NCBI RefSeq assembly: GCF_001647545.1
Contig: NZ_LSZH01000011.1
Location: forward strand, 197,240 to 261,239
Origin: Acinetobacter sp. SFB
GTDB taxonomy: Bacteria; Pseudomonadota; Gammaproteobacteria; Pseudomonadales; Moraxellaceae
DNA length: 64,000 bases
Direction: 5' to 3'
The notes beneath the pieces were generated by a model that saw only the letters and a program-made list of their open reading frames with translations, made no database searches and had not been told where the DNA came from. The position numbers and the translations under genes were made by a program. Positions 47,225 to 56,044 of the stretch are shown here, piece after piece; positions within the stretch are counted from its first letter, which is position 1, and each line of letters begins with the position of its first letter.

Positions 47225-48400
47225 ATGGTTTTACAACGCTGGAAGATGGTTGTCGCTTTAACAACGTTATTCATCTGTGTGAGCCATTCTGCACTTGCGG
47301 CTGTGAAAAACCAGCCTGTTTTGGATTTTGATGATGAAGTCGAACAAAATTATGCTGAAGTTCCGGTGGAATCGATTCAGCAATTTGTACAAATCTATAG
47401 CATTGTTAAAGAAAATTATGTAGATGCGAAAAATGATGATGCTTTGTTTCAGCAAGCCATTCGAGGCTTGGTCAGTGGCCTAGACCGTTATTCTCGCTAC
47501 CTCAGTCCAGAAGATTATAAACAGCTGATGCAATATACCGAAGGTGATATTGCTTCTGTCGATTTTGAACTGATCTATGATCAGCAGTTACATCAATGGG
47601 TGATTCAAGGTTTAAAGGATAAAGCTGATTCTACCAAGCAAGGTTTACGCAATGGCGTAACGGTATTTAAGATTGATGATCAAGAACTGAAGAAACTCAA
47701 TCCCGATCAGGTCAATAGTCTGCTCAATGGCTCAATTGGTTCAACCTTAACTTTGCAACTGGCACAAAATAGTACGCCTATAATTTTGGTACGCAGTAAA
47801 AAAATAGAAACAGATATCCAAGCCAGCGTTTTGCATAATCAGGTTTTAGTGATCAAGGTAAAAGTTTTTCAGCAAGACACTGCCAATGAAATTAAACGCT
47901 TAATTGAAGATCATTCTTCTTCACGTCTCAAAGCAGTGTTGCTTGATTTAAGAAATAATCCCGGTGGATTATTGTCTGCTGCAGTTGAAACGGCTGATTT
48001 ATTTTTAAATCAGGGGGTGATTGTCTCTACCAAAAGCCGTTCTGAAGGCGCTCAACAATTTCAAGCTTTACCTAGTTTTGAGTTTCAAAATTTAAAGCTG
48101 GGTATCTTAATCAATAACCGTTCTGCTTCAGCCGCTGAAGTCTTTACTGCGGCAATGAAAGACCATGGCCGCGCTTGGGTCATCGGTGAGAAGAGCTATG
48201 GAAAAGGCGTGGTACAAAAGCTATTCCCGCTTTCCAATGGTGCTGCTTTACAGATGACGGTATCGCATTATTACACCCCGAAGGGGCAAATGATTGAAGG
48301 TATCGGGATTCAGCCGAATCAGCAATACCTGCTGCAACATGAGATGAAAGAAGAAAACTATCTTGAACATGTTGCAGAAATTATTCTAAACCGTAAGTAA
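47225..48400 (+). CDS. S41-family C-terminal processing peptidase, CtpA-like
   Basis: 391 aa with a signal peptide (cut near residue 25, SALA/AVK). An N-terminal helical segment (45-95, 'IYSIVKENYVDAKNDDALFQ'), a short PDZ-like part (about 140-180), and the S41 core. The catalytic pair is S302 in 'RSASAAEVFTAAM' and K327 in 'GEKSYGKGVVQ'. 'LLDLRNNPGGLLSAAV' is the family oxyanion loop. It is periplasmic and cleaves C-terminal tails of envelope proteins. The PDZ part is short and weakly conserved, which is worth noting. It lies 26 bases after gpmI and may be co-transcribed with it. Confidence 0.9.
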   Translation: MVLQRWKMVVALTTLFICVSHSALAAVKNQPVLDFDDEVEQNYAEVPVESIQQFVQIYSIVKENYVDAKNDDALFQQAIRGLVSGLDRYSRYLSPEDYKQLMQYTEGDIASVDFELIYDQQLHQWVIQGLKDKADSTKQGLRNGVTVFKIDDQELKKLNPDQVNSLLNGSIGSTLTLQLAQNSTPIILVRSKKIETDIQASVLHNQVLVIKVKVFQQDTANEIKRLIEDHSSSRLKAVLLDLRNNPGGLLSAAVETADLFLNQGVIVSTKSRSEGAQQFQALPSFEFQNLKLGILINNRSASAAEVFTAAMKDHGRAWVIGEKSYGKGVVQKLFPLSNGAALQMTVSHYYTPKGQMIEGIGIQPNQQYLLQHEMKEENYLEHVAEIILNRK

Positions 48401-48407
48401 CGGTTTA
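48387..48407. terminator. Weak terminator hairpin between the S41 peptidase and pilR
   Basis: TAAACCGT-aagta-ACGGTTTA, perfect 8-bp arms overlapping the S41 gene stop. No T-run on either side, so termination would be weak. Confidence 0.4.
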
Positions 48408-49817
48408 TTCCTCATCTGTGTCCAGACCAAATTTCTTTAAGCGGTAACGTAAAGAGCGGAAAGACATGCCGAGTTTTTTGGCTGCCAGCGTTCTGTTCCA
48501 ATGAGTCAAGTTTAGCGCATTGAGTAAAATATCTTTTTCAATATTCTCCAGATAAAGCTCTAAACCTTCATTCGGTAACTTTTTAGCAGAGACCAAGATA
48601 TCACTACGAAAAGCAGGGCTGGCTTCTTGCTGATGATCTAACGGTGCTGCTGTTGGATAACGCAATGGTGCGCTTTGTAAATGCGGTAAATCAATTTTAT
48701 CTTCATCACTGAGCGTGATAGCACGTTCAATAATATTGCGCAGCTCACGAACATTGCCAGGATAATACTGGCCCAGCAAAAAGTTTTTCGCACGTTCAGT
48801 CAGTTGTTTTTGAGGAATGCTCCATTCCTGACTAATTTTTTGAATAAAATGATGCGCCAATAAAATAATATCCTCCCCCCGTTCACGCAGTGGCGGAAGG
48901 ACCAGATCCATCACATGAATACGGAAGAATAAATCTTGTCGAAATCTGCCTTGCTGCACCAATGCATCCAAATCCTGATGACTGGCGCTGATCACGCGAA
49001 AATCGACATCAATTTCAGCATCTGAACCGACTGGACGAATCCGTTTTTCCTGCACTGCACGCAGCAGTTTGACCTGCATGGTTAAAGGCAGTTCAGCAAT
49101 TTCATCTAGAAAAAGACTGCCACCATGTGCTGATTGAATCAGACCTTGTTTGTCTTGCGTTGCACCGGTAAAGCTGCCTTTCTTATGCCCAAACAGTTCA
49201 CTTTCCATCAATTCAGTGGGAATGGCGCCACAGTTAATCGCAATAAAAGGGCCTTCATTACGATTGCTGAGTCGATGCACCAGATTGGCAATGACTTCTT
49301 TTCCTGTCCCGGATTCACCGCTAATAAAGACAGGAGCTTGAGAGCGGGCAATTTTATTTAAAGTAATGCGTAATTGCTGAATCGGCAGAGACTGGCCAAT
49401 CAATAATTTTTGTTCCAGACTATCTTCTTTGCTTTGGAAATTTTCAACCGGTTTGTTCAACGCTTTTTGTAAGAGTTGCTCCAGGTGTTTCTGATTAATC
49501 GGTTTACTGACAAAATCAAAAGCGCCGGCTTTTAATGCCGCAATCGCAATTTCCATATTGCCATATGCAGTCAATACCGCTACAGGTAGGGCAGGAAAAT
49601 GTTGACCAATCCATTCTACCAATTGCAGTCCATTCCCATCCGGTAAATTTAAATCCGTTAAACAGGCATCATATTCGTTTTCGGATAAGCATTTTTTGGC
49701 CTGTTCAAGACGATATGCGATATGGGTCTTGATGCCCATGCGTGATAAAGACATTTGCATTAAAGTACACAAATCTTCCTCATCATCTACCAATAAAACA
49801 AATGGTTGTCGTTCCAA
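48405..49817 (-). CDS. pilR: Sigma-54-dependent response regulator PilR
   Basis: 470 aa. Receiver domain with phospho-acceptor D55 ('ACLTDLNLPDGNG'), AAA+ domain with Walker A 'GESGTGKEVIANLVHRLS', the GSFTGA sigma-54 contact loop in 'GHKKGSFTGATQDKQG', and Walker B 'GGSLFLDEIAELP'. A Fis-type helix-turn-helix (about 425-465, 'LNLTHWNRTLAAKKLGMSFR') closes it. It activates pilA transcription with RpoN when phosphorylated by PilS. The pilS gene lies 18 bases upstream on the same strand. Confidence 0.95.
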   Translation of the reverse strand: MERQPFVLLVDDEEDLCTLMQMSLSRMGIKTHIAYRLEQAKKCLSENEYDACLTDLNLPDGNGLQLVEWIGQHFPALPVAVLTAYGNMEIAIAALKAGAFDFVSKPINQKHLEQLLQKALNKPVENFQSKEDSLEQKLLIGQSLPIQQLRITLNKIARSQAPVFISGESGTGKEVIANLVHRLSNRNEGPFIAINCGAIPTELMESELFGHKKGSFTGATQDKQGLIQSAHGGSLFLDEIAELPLTMQVKLLRAVQEKRIRPVGSDAEIDVDFRVISASHQDLDALVQQGRFRQDLFFRIHVMDLVLPPLRERGEDIILLAHHFIQKISQEWSIPQKQLTERAKNFLLGQYYPGNVRELRNIIERAITLSDEDKIDLPHLQSAPLRYPTAAPLDHQQEASPAFRSDILVSAKKLPNEGLELYLENIEKDILLNALNLTHWNRTLAAKKLGMSFRSLRYRLKKFGLDTDEE

Positions 49818-49835
49818 AATTACACCCCAACACTA

Positions 49836-51404
49836 TTAATTTAAAGCACCATCCAGGCATTCTATTCTAAAGCATGCGCCTTGTTTTTGTTCTACATAGT
49901 CCAGTTTTGCTTGATTCGCCTCACAGAAACTATGAGATAAGTATAATCCTAAACCAGTTCCCGTGATTTCGGTACTAAAAAAAGGTTGAAATAAGTAGGT
50001 TAAATCTTGGGATGCCACCCCTGAGCCAAAATCTCGGACTTCAATTCGGACATTGGATCCATGTGAATAAATATTTAATTCAATATGTGAATGCTCAGGT
50101 GAATTGTGCCGAATTGCATTACGAATCAGATTAATCAGAACTTGGCGAAATTGTGCTTCATCAAAAGTAATTGAGATTTTATTTTGTATGGTGCATCGAA
50201 TCTGATGGATGATATCAGATAAATCTTCCTGGATCATTTGCGGAATAAATTGATTCAGATGGATCTGTGCAGGATGTGTTTCCCTGTTTCGCACCATATT
50301 TAAGGTGTCTTGGATGATACGGTCAATGCGCTGTGCTTGTTTTGCAATCATCTGACTTAATAGCTTTTGTTGGTTGGAATCACTATCAGGCAACAGTTCG
50401 TTGGCTTGAACAATCGCAGCTAAAGGATTGCGAATTTCATGGGCGATACTGGCAGACAATTGTCCTAAAGCAGCTAGTTTTAATTGTTGTACCCGTTGAT
50501 TGATTTTGCCTGCATCTTGCAGCATCAACAGGGTGAGGGTCTGATGCGGAACCATTAACTTCTGCACTTCGATATGCATATGATAACGGCTTAGCTGTGA
50601 CTCGAATTGAAATCTTTCGCCATCTTGCAGCTGATCAAACTTAATCAGTTCAAACAGATCAGGTTGTGTTTTGTATAAAGGATATTTGTCATAGGCATAG
50701 AGGGGGGGAATGCCTAACAGCATACACGCCGCAGGATTACTCAGTACGATATGACAGTTTTCATCCAGAACCAGATAACCGAGTTCAATCTGTTCCAGAA
50801 TATAACGGTTCAGATTTTGCAGCCGATTGAGTTCCAAGGATTGAGAAAAATTTAAATTTTCCAGCAATTGGAAACGTCGTACAGCCACTTGAGCACTGCC
50901 ATAAACCACAAAAAACAGGAATGCCAATAAGGCACTATTGCCAATATTATTTAATGAAGAGAAATCGAAAAGATTGCCTACAAATAGTTGATAAACAATA
51001 CTAATGACGGCAATCAGGGTGATAATTAAAGCTTGTTGGGCATTTAACAGTAAAGACGCGGCAAAAATGGTAATCACAAACAGGAGACTTAAATGCAGAT
51101 TCGGACCATCCATCGCAAAAGTAAGTAAACTTAAAGCAATGACGTCGACAGCAAATACAAGCTCCAGTTGTTGTGGAACTCTGGAGCGTATTTTTTTTAA
51201 GCTCAGTAACTGTATGCAGCTTATCAATACTAAGCAAATCAGGACGTAAAGATAGAGCTGTGGATAGCGATAATCTGTATTTAAAAGCTGGTAGGTGAGT
51301 AAAAAAATCAGCAGAAGACAGCTGGCAATAATCAGTCTGTAGGCGCCATACCAAATGCCTAAATGGTACTGATTAAACTCAAAATTTTGGGTAGGCTGCG
51401 TCAT
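49836..51404 (-). CDS. pilS: Sensor histidine kinase PilS
   Basis: 522 aa. Six hydrophobic segments in residues 20-190, then a PAS-like region ('QIELGYLVLDENCHIVLSNP'). The HisKA phospho-acceptor lies in 'LSASIAHEIRNPLAAIVQAN'. The ATPase boxes are 'LINLIRNAIRHNS' (N), 'EVRDFGSGVASQDLTYLFQP' (G1) and 'GTGLGLYLSH' (G2). It phosphorylates PilR and thereby controls type IV pilin. It is read from the same strand as gacA, whose stop lies 31 bases upstream, and with pilR forms one operon. Confidence 0.93.
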   Translation of the reverse strand: MTQPTQNFEFNQYHLGIWYGAYRLIIASCLLLIFLLTYQLLNTDYRYPQLYLYVLICLVLISCIQLLSLKKIRSRVPQQLELVFAVDVIALSLLTFAMDGPNLHLSLLFVITIFAASLLLNAQQALIITLIAVISIVYQLFVGNLFDFSSLNNIGNSALLAFLFFVVYGSAQVAVRRFQLLENLNFSQSLELNRLQNLNRYILEQIELGYLVLDENCHIVLSNPAACMLLGIPPLYAYDKYPLYKTQPDLFELIKFDQLQDGERFQFESQLSRYHMHIEVQKLMVPHQTLTLLMLQDAGKINQRVQQLKLAALGQLSASIAHEIRNPLAAIVQANELLPDSDSNQQKLLSQMIAKQAQRIDRIIQDTLNMVRNRETHPAQIHLNQFIPQMIQEDLSDIIHQIRCTIQNKISITFDEAQFRQVLINLIRNAIRHNSPEHSHIELNIYSHGSNVRIEVRDFGSGVASQDLTYLFQPFFSTEITGTGLGLYLSHSFCEANQAKLDYVEQKQGACFRIECLDGALN

Positions 51405-51435
51405 GCATGTCTTCTAGAAAGCTAAATCAAAAGCA

Positions 51436-52071
51436 TTAAGGTTTAATCAGCCCATAACGAATGGCCAAATGGGTCAGTTTCACGTCACTATCTAAATTTA
51501 ACTTTTCAAAGATACGATAACGATAAGTATTGACGGTTTTAACACTGACAAAAAGCTTATCGGCAATTTCCTGGGCACTAATACAATTCACTACCATCAT
51601 CGCGACTTGCATTTCACGTTCAGAGAGTGAATCAAATGGCGATTGCTGGGTATCTGAAAGATATGAACTGGCCAGTTGTTCAGCAATATCTGCACTGAAA
51701 TATTTGCCACCTTGCATGACTTTATTAATAGCACGAACCATTTCGGTGACCGGTGCACCTTTGGTGATATACCCTTTTGCGCCGGCTTTAAGCAATAATG
51801 ATGGATAAGGTTCTTCAGCCAAACCACTCACCGCGACAACTTTGGTCTCAGGTGCGCTTTGCAAAAGACGGCGCGTGGTTTCTACTCCACCGATGCCCGG
51901 CATATTGACATCAAGTAAAACCACATTCGGATGATGGTGACGCACCAAGGTAATCGCTTCTTCCCCAGATTCAGCCTGACCAATCACTTGAACATCCGCA
52001 TGGTCTTCCAGCATTCGGCAAATCCCGGTACGTACTAATTCATGATCATCTACTACTAAAACTGTGATCAC
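51436..52071 (-). CDS. gacA: Response regulator GacA (UvrY/NarL type)
   Basis: 211 aa. Receiver domain with D54 ('VVLLDVNMPGIGGVETTRRL') and a LuxR-type helix-turn-helix C-terminal domain ('LSEREMQVAMMVVNCISAQE', 'LFVSVKTVNTYRYRIFEKLN'). The full sequence agrees with GacA/UvrY, the partner of the GacS/BarA sensor in controlling small RNAs, motility and virulence. GacS is not in the window. It is 31 bases upstream of pilS on the same strand, so it may lie in one transcript with pilSR. Confidence 0.92.
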   Translation of the reverse strand: MITVLVVDDHELVRTGICRMLEDHADVQVIGQAESGEEAITLVRHHHPNVVLLDVNMPGIGGVETTRRLLQSAPETKVVAVSGLAEEPYPSLLLKAGAKGYITKGAPVTEMVRAINKVMQGGKYFSADIAEQLASSYLSDTQQSPFDSLSEREMQVAMMVVNCISAQEIADKLFVSVKTVNTYRYRIFEKLNLDSDVKLTHLAIRYGLIKP

Positions 52072-52185
52072 CTATTTCTCCCCTCATATAAAAAAAGCAA
52101 TTTTTTTGTTACATAAAGCAAAATAAGCTTGCAATGAAATGACAAAATTAGCAATCCTATTATTCATCTTTAAATGAAATGTTAA

Positions 52186-52201
52186 GCATAAAGGTTTATG
52201 C
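52186..52201. promoter_or_regulatory. 16-bp palindrome between gacA and pbpG
   Basis: GCATAAA-GG-TTTATGC, two 7-bp arms separated by two bases, in the ~220-base divergent region. Possible operator; no known site is matched. Confidence 0.35.
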
Positions 52202-52291
52202 GTAAAAAATGTTCACCTTTGTGTTTAAATGTAAGGCATATTTGAGGTAATACACAAATGTATCTTGCCTCCATGAGTTGAGTAAACCACC

Positions 52292-53344
52292 GTGAAAAAT
52301 TCGAACAAGTCTTTAATCCATGTGCTAGGTATGTCTATCTTACTTAGTCTGAGTTCTACCAGTTTTGCAGAACTTATCATGGATGCTTCTGGAGGCACAG
52401 GTCAAGCTGCTTTAAACTGGTCTTCTGAAGAGGCCAAACAATTACTCAATGGCGATGTTTCGACATTGAGCGAAGAACCAACGCCACTAGGTTCAACTAA
52501 AATTACCACTTCAGTGCGTAGTTCTAATGGTGTGATTAGTCATTCTGCACCTAAAACTGTACAAATTTTAGATAATTCAGGTTATAGCAACCAGCCTTCT
52601 GTTAATGCACGTGCCGCATTGGTGATGGATTCACAAACAGGTGAAGTGCTATATAGTAAAAATAGTAACACCGCATTACCGATTGCCTCCATCACTAAGC
52701 TGATGACTGCAGTGGTAATTTCAGATGCTCGACTGAACATGTCTGAAAAAATCACCCTGCAATCGATTGATTTCGCAGGAGCGGGCGGTAAAAATTCGAG
52801 TTCGACCTTGCGTGCCGGCGATTCAATGAACCGCGCGGAAGCGTTATTGTTTGCTTTGATGAAATCGGAAAATCCGGCTGCTGCTGCTTTGGCTCGAACT
52901 TATCCAGGGGGACGTGCTGCTTTTGTTTCAGCAATGAATGCAAAAGCAAAATCTTTAGGCATGAATTCGGCTCATTATTATGAATCCACCGGTCTTGACC
53001 CACGTAATGTGGCTTCTGCACGTGATTTAGGTATTTTGGTGAGTGCAGCGTCGCAATACAGTTTAATTCGTCAATTCTCAACCACACCAAGCTATGATTT
53101 TAATTTGGGCTACCGTGTATTGAAATCAAATAATACCAATGCTCTAGTGCGTAATGGGGGCTGGAATATTAATATTTCCAAAACCGGTTATATCAATGAA
53201 GCAGGGCGTTGTGTGGTCATGCATACCACTTTAAATAACCGTCCAGCTGTGGTGGTGCTTCTTGGAGCAGATTCATCTGCCGCACGTACCAATGATGCAA
53301 CCCGTTTAATGAACTGGGCGAGCCAACTTCCAAAACGTATTTAA
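52292..53344 (+). CDS. pbpG: D-alanyl-D-alanine endopeptidase (penicillin-binding protein 7/8)
   Basis: 350 aa from GTG 52292, which gives an intact signal peptide (cut near SSTSFA). ATG 52331 would cut away half of it. The SXXK active site is S133-I-T-K136, the SxN triad S192-E-N194, and the KTG triad K297-T-G299. The layout is that of PBP7, which cleaves peptidoglycan cross-links in the periplasm. The 70 residues before the catalytic domain are low-complexity (Ser/Thr/Pro). It is monocistronic, divergent from gacA. Confidence 0.92.
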   Translation: MKNSNKSLIHVLGMSILLSLSSTSFAELIMDASGGTGQAALNWSSEEAKQLLNGDVSTLSEEPTPLGSTKITTSVRSSNGVISHSAPKTVQILDNSGYSNQPSVNARAALVMDSQTGEVLYSKNSNTALPIASITKLMTAVVISDARLNMSEKITLQSIDFAGAGGKNSSSTLRAGDSMNRAEALLFALMKSENPAAAALARTYPGGRAAFVSAMNAKAKSLGMNSAHYYESTGLDPRNVASARDLGILVSAASQYSLIRQFSTTPSYDFNLGYRVLKSNNTNALVRNGGWNINISKTGYINEAGRCVVMHTTLNNRPAVVVLLGADSSAARTNDATRLMNWASQLPKRI

Positions 53345-53365
53345 TCTTTGCTGTATGTGTAGCGA

Positions 53366-53395
53366 AAAAAAGCCCCGCAATTGCAGGGCTTTTTG
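53366..53395 (+). terminator. Terminator after pbpG
   Basis: AAAAAAAGCCC...GGGCTTTTT with the inner palindrome GCAATTGC. It faces a convergent threonine synthase gene. Confidence 0.85.
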
Positions 53396-53419
53396 TATTT
53401 CTAATGATGCTAAAAAGAA

Positions 53420-54559
53420 TTACATATTAGAAAGAATAGATTCTTTCACTTGATTCATTGTCGCATCGATTGACAGCATCACAGCATCAGAACATTGTTT
53501 GATGGCAGTATCTGGGTCTTTCAAGCCATTACCCGTCACAGTACACACAATCACTGAACCTTCAGCGATCTTGCCGGCTTTAATGTCACGGATGGCACCG
53601 CCCACAGATGCTGCAGAAGCAGGTTCTACAAACACGCCTTCGTACATTGAAAGTAAACGCTGTGCTTCAAGAATCTCGCTATCGGTTAATTCGTCAAACC
53701 AACCGTTCGAATCACGAACAACCGCTTTGGCATGGTTCCAGCTTTGTGGATTACCAATACGGATAGCAGTCGCAACAGTTTCAGGGTTTGCAATAGGAGC
53801 ACCACGTAGGAACGGTGCAGCACCAGATGCTTGATAACCCGCCATGATTGGAAGGCCAGCAGGTTTAGGACCAGTGAAAGCATCTGTTTCAGCATCGTAA
53901 ATCACTTGCTCAAATTCTTCTTTCGGCTGATTGGCAACTGCTTCGGTATACCCCATCCAGTGTGCAGTGATATTACCCGCGTTACCGACTGGCAAGCAGT
54001 GATAATCAGGTGCACGACCCAAAGCTTCAACGATTTCGTAAGCAATGGTTTTTTGACCTTGCAAACGATAAGGGTTGATTGAGTTTACGATGGTTACCGG
54101 CGCTTGATCAGCCACTTCTTTCACCAGGCGCATGCCGTCATCGAAGTTACCGCGAATTTGCATGGTGATTGCACCGTACATCATTGCTTGTGCCATTTTG
54201 CCCATGGCAATTTTGCCTTCCGGGATTAAAACGAAAGCTTTGATGCCTGCGCGTGCAGCATAAGCAGCAGCGGCAGCAGAGGTATTGCCGGTAGAAGCAC
54301 AAATAATAGCTTTAGAACCTTCTTCAACCGCTTTGGTCACCGCCATGGTCATACCACGGTCTTTAAATGAGCCGGTCGGGTTTAAGCCTTCGTACTTCAC
54401 ATAGATTTCAACGTCTTTACCAATAATGCGTGGAATGTTCTCAAGCTTGATCAGTGGGGTATTACCTTCACCTAAAGAAATAGCACGAGTGGTTGCAGAT
54501 ACGGGTAAACGGTCGCGATAACGGTCAACTAAACCAGTATAACGATTGGCATTAGACAT
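53420..54559 (-). CDS. thrC: Threonine synthase
   Basis: 379 aa from ATG 54559 (MSNANRYTG), preceded by GGAACATCATC. The longest frame adds eleven residues outside the family. The PLP lysine is K66 in 'NPTGSFKDRGMTMAVTKAV'. 'ICASTGNTSAAAAAYAARAG' binds the substrate phosphate, and 'GNAGNITAHWMGYTEA' binds the cofactor phosphate. This is the short, fold-II threonine synthase rather than the long E. coli type. It converts O-phosphohomoserine to threonine. It follows hom by 57 bases in one operon, with a small hairpin between them. Confidence 0.95.
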   Translation of the reverse strand: MSNANRYTGLVDRYRDRLPVSATTRAISLGEGNTPLIKLENIPRIIGKDVEIYVKYEGLNPTGSFKDRGMTMAVTKAVEEGSKAIICASTGNTSAAAAAYAARAGIKAFVLIPEGKIAMGKMAQAMMYGAITMQIRGNFDDGMRLVKEVADQAPVTIVNSINPYRLQGQKTIAYEIVEALGRAPDYHCLPVGNAGNITAHWMGYTEAVANQPKEEFEQVIYDAETDAFTGPKPAGLPIMAGYQASGAAPFLRGAPIANPETVATAIRIGNPQSWNHAKAVVRDSNGWFDELTDSEILEAQRLLSMYEGVFVEPASAASVGGAIRDIKAGKIAEGSVIVCTVTGNGLKDPDTAIKQCSDAVMLSIDATMNQVKESILSNM

Positions 54560-54593
54560 GATGATGTTCCAATTGTGTGTAGAGCTTGGCAAG

Positions 54594-54607
54594 GGGGAAT
54601 ACTCCCC
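54594..54607 (-). other. Small hairpin in the hom-thrC spacer
   Basis: GGGGA-gtat-TCCCC as read on the minus strand. It has no following T-run, so it is more likely an mRNA-stabilising or processing element than a terminator. Confidence 0.35.
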
Positions 54608-54616
54608 TCAACCCGA

Positions 54617-55921
54617 TTAATTATCAAGCGATTCTAAACGAATTCGTACAATTTCGCCATGAATGAAAGGCAATGCTTGAATTTGTTGCATCGCTTCATC
54701 CATTTTTGATTCCACGATAGGATCAGTTAAAATCACGATCGGAATCAGGTCTTTTAAGCGTGGTTGCTGCATGATGGCGTCAATACTGATTCCGGCACGA
54801 CTTAAAATAGTCGTCACATCGGCAAGTACGCCCATTTGGTCTTCGGCATTAATACGAATGTAGTAACCCGTAGTCATTTGTTCACGCGTTAAAATTGGTA
54901 AATCCGTTAAAGCTTCAAAGGCCAGTTGCGGAATGGTTCCAGCGCCATCTTCGGTATAAATAATATCACGCACAATATCGACAACGTCAGCAACCACCGC
55001 AGAAGCGGTTGGACCAGCACCAGCACCAGCACCGTAATACAGTGTTGGACCGACTGCATTGGCTTGTACCAAAACGGCATTTTTCACGCCGTTGACATTG
55101 GCAATCAGCTGGTCATCTGGAATTAAAGTTGGATGCACACGTAATTCAATCCCTGCATTGGTACGGCGTGCAATACCCAAATGTTTGATGCGGAAACCCA
55201 AGTCTTCTGCATATTTCACATCTTGTGCAGTGACTTTGCCAATCCCTTCAGTAAACACTTTATCAAGCTGCAATGGAATACCAAAGGCACATGAAGCCAG
55301 AATGGTCAGTTTATGGGCAGCATCAATCCCTTCTACGTCAAAAGTAGGATCAGCTTCGGCATAACCGAGTTCTTGCGCTTCTTTCAGCACATCTTCAAAA
55401 GCACGGCCCTTTTCACGCATTTCACTTAAGATGAAGTTGCCTGTGCCATTAATAATGCCTGCCAACCAGTCAATTTTATTGGCTGCCAAACCTTCGCGAA
55501 TGACTTTGATAATTGGAATACCGCCGGCAACAGCTGCTTCATAGGCAATTTGCACAGCGTTGTCTTCTGCCGCTTTAAATAATTCATTACCATGTTCAGC
55601 CAACAGGGCTTTGTTGGCAGTGACAATATGCTTGCCATGTTTCATGGCTTCCATGATGACTTCATAGGCAGGGTGGATACCGCCCATCACTTCAACCACA
55701 ACGTCAACATCTGGCTGACGTACAATTTCTAAAAGATCAGCACTTTGTTTGATTGATTCTGGAAGATCCAAATCAGGACGCGGACGACGTGTACCCACAT
55801 GGGTAATTTCAATTTCCCGACCGGTGCGACGTCTAATCTCAGCAGCGTTTTCTTTTAAAAGTTTAAGGGCACCACCACCTACAGTACCAAGACCGAGGAT
55901 TGCCAGACGAACTGGTTTCAC
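54617..55921 (-). CDS. hom: Homoserine dehydrogenase
   Basis: 434 aa from GTG 55921, six bases after GGAG. The longer frame starts with TTG and lacks a ribosome site. N-terminal Rossmann GxGxxG 'ILGLGTVGGGALKLL', the catalytic core with 'GGIHPAYEVIMEAMKHGKHI', and 'GIINGTGNFILSEMREKG' as the homoserine dehydrogenase signature. The C-terminal ACT domain (about 350-430, 'INAEDQMGVLADVTTILSRA') senses threonine. It reduces aspartate semialdehyde to homoserine. It heads the hom-thrC operon. Confidence 0.95.
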   Translation of the reverse strand: MKPVRLAILGLGTVGGGALKLLKENAAEIRRRTGREIEITHVGTRRPRPDLDLPESIKQSADLLEIVRQPDVDVVVEVMGGIHPAYEVIMEAMKHGKHIVTANKALLAEHGNELFKAAEDNAVQIAYEAAVAGGIPIIKVIREGLAANKIDWLAGIINGTGNFILSEMREKGRAFEDVLKEAQELGYAEADPTFDVEGIDAAHKLTILASCAFGIPLQLDKVFTEGIGKVTAQDVKYAEDLGFRIKHLGIARRTNAGIELRVHPTLIPDDQLIANVNGVKNAVLVQANAVGPTLYYGAGAGAGPTASAVVADVVDIVRDIIYTEDGAGTIPQLAFEALTDLPILTREQMTTGYYIRINAEDQMGVLADVTTILSRAGISIDAIMQQPRLKDLIPIVILTDPIVESKMDEAMQQIQALPFIHGEIVRIRLESLDN

Positions 55922-56044
55922 GTCACACTCCAATATCTAATCAATTTTAAGCGAACCTAGATCATAGCTAAAAAAAGCATGAGACTCTAGGAAAGAAATC
56001 ACTTTATCTTCAACTATAAAAAACAGTAATTTAACGAATAAAAA

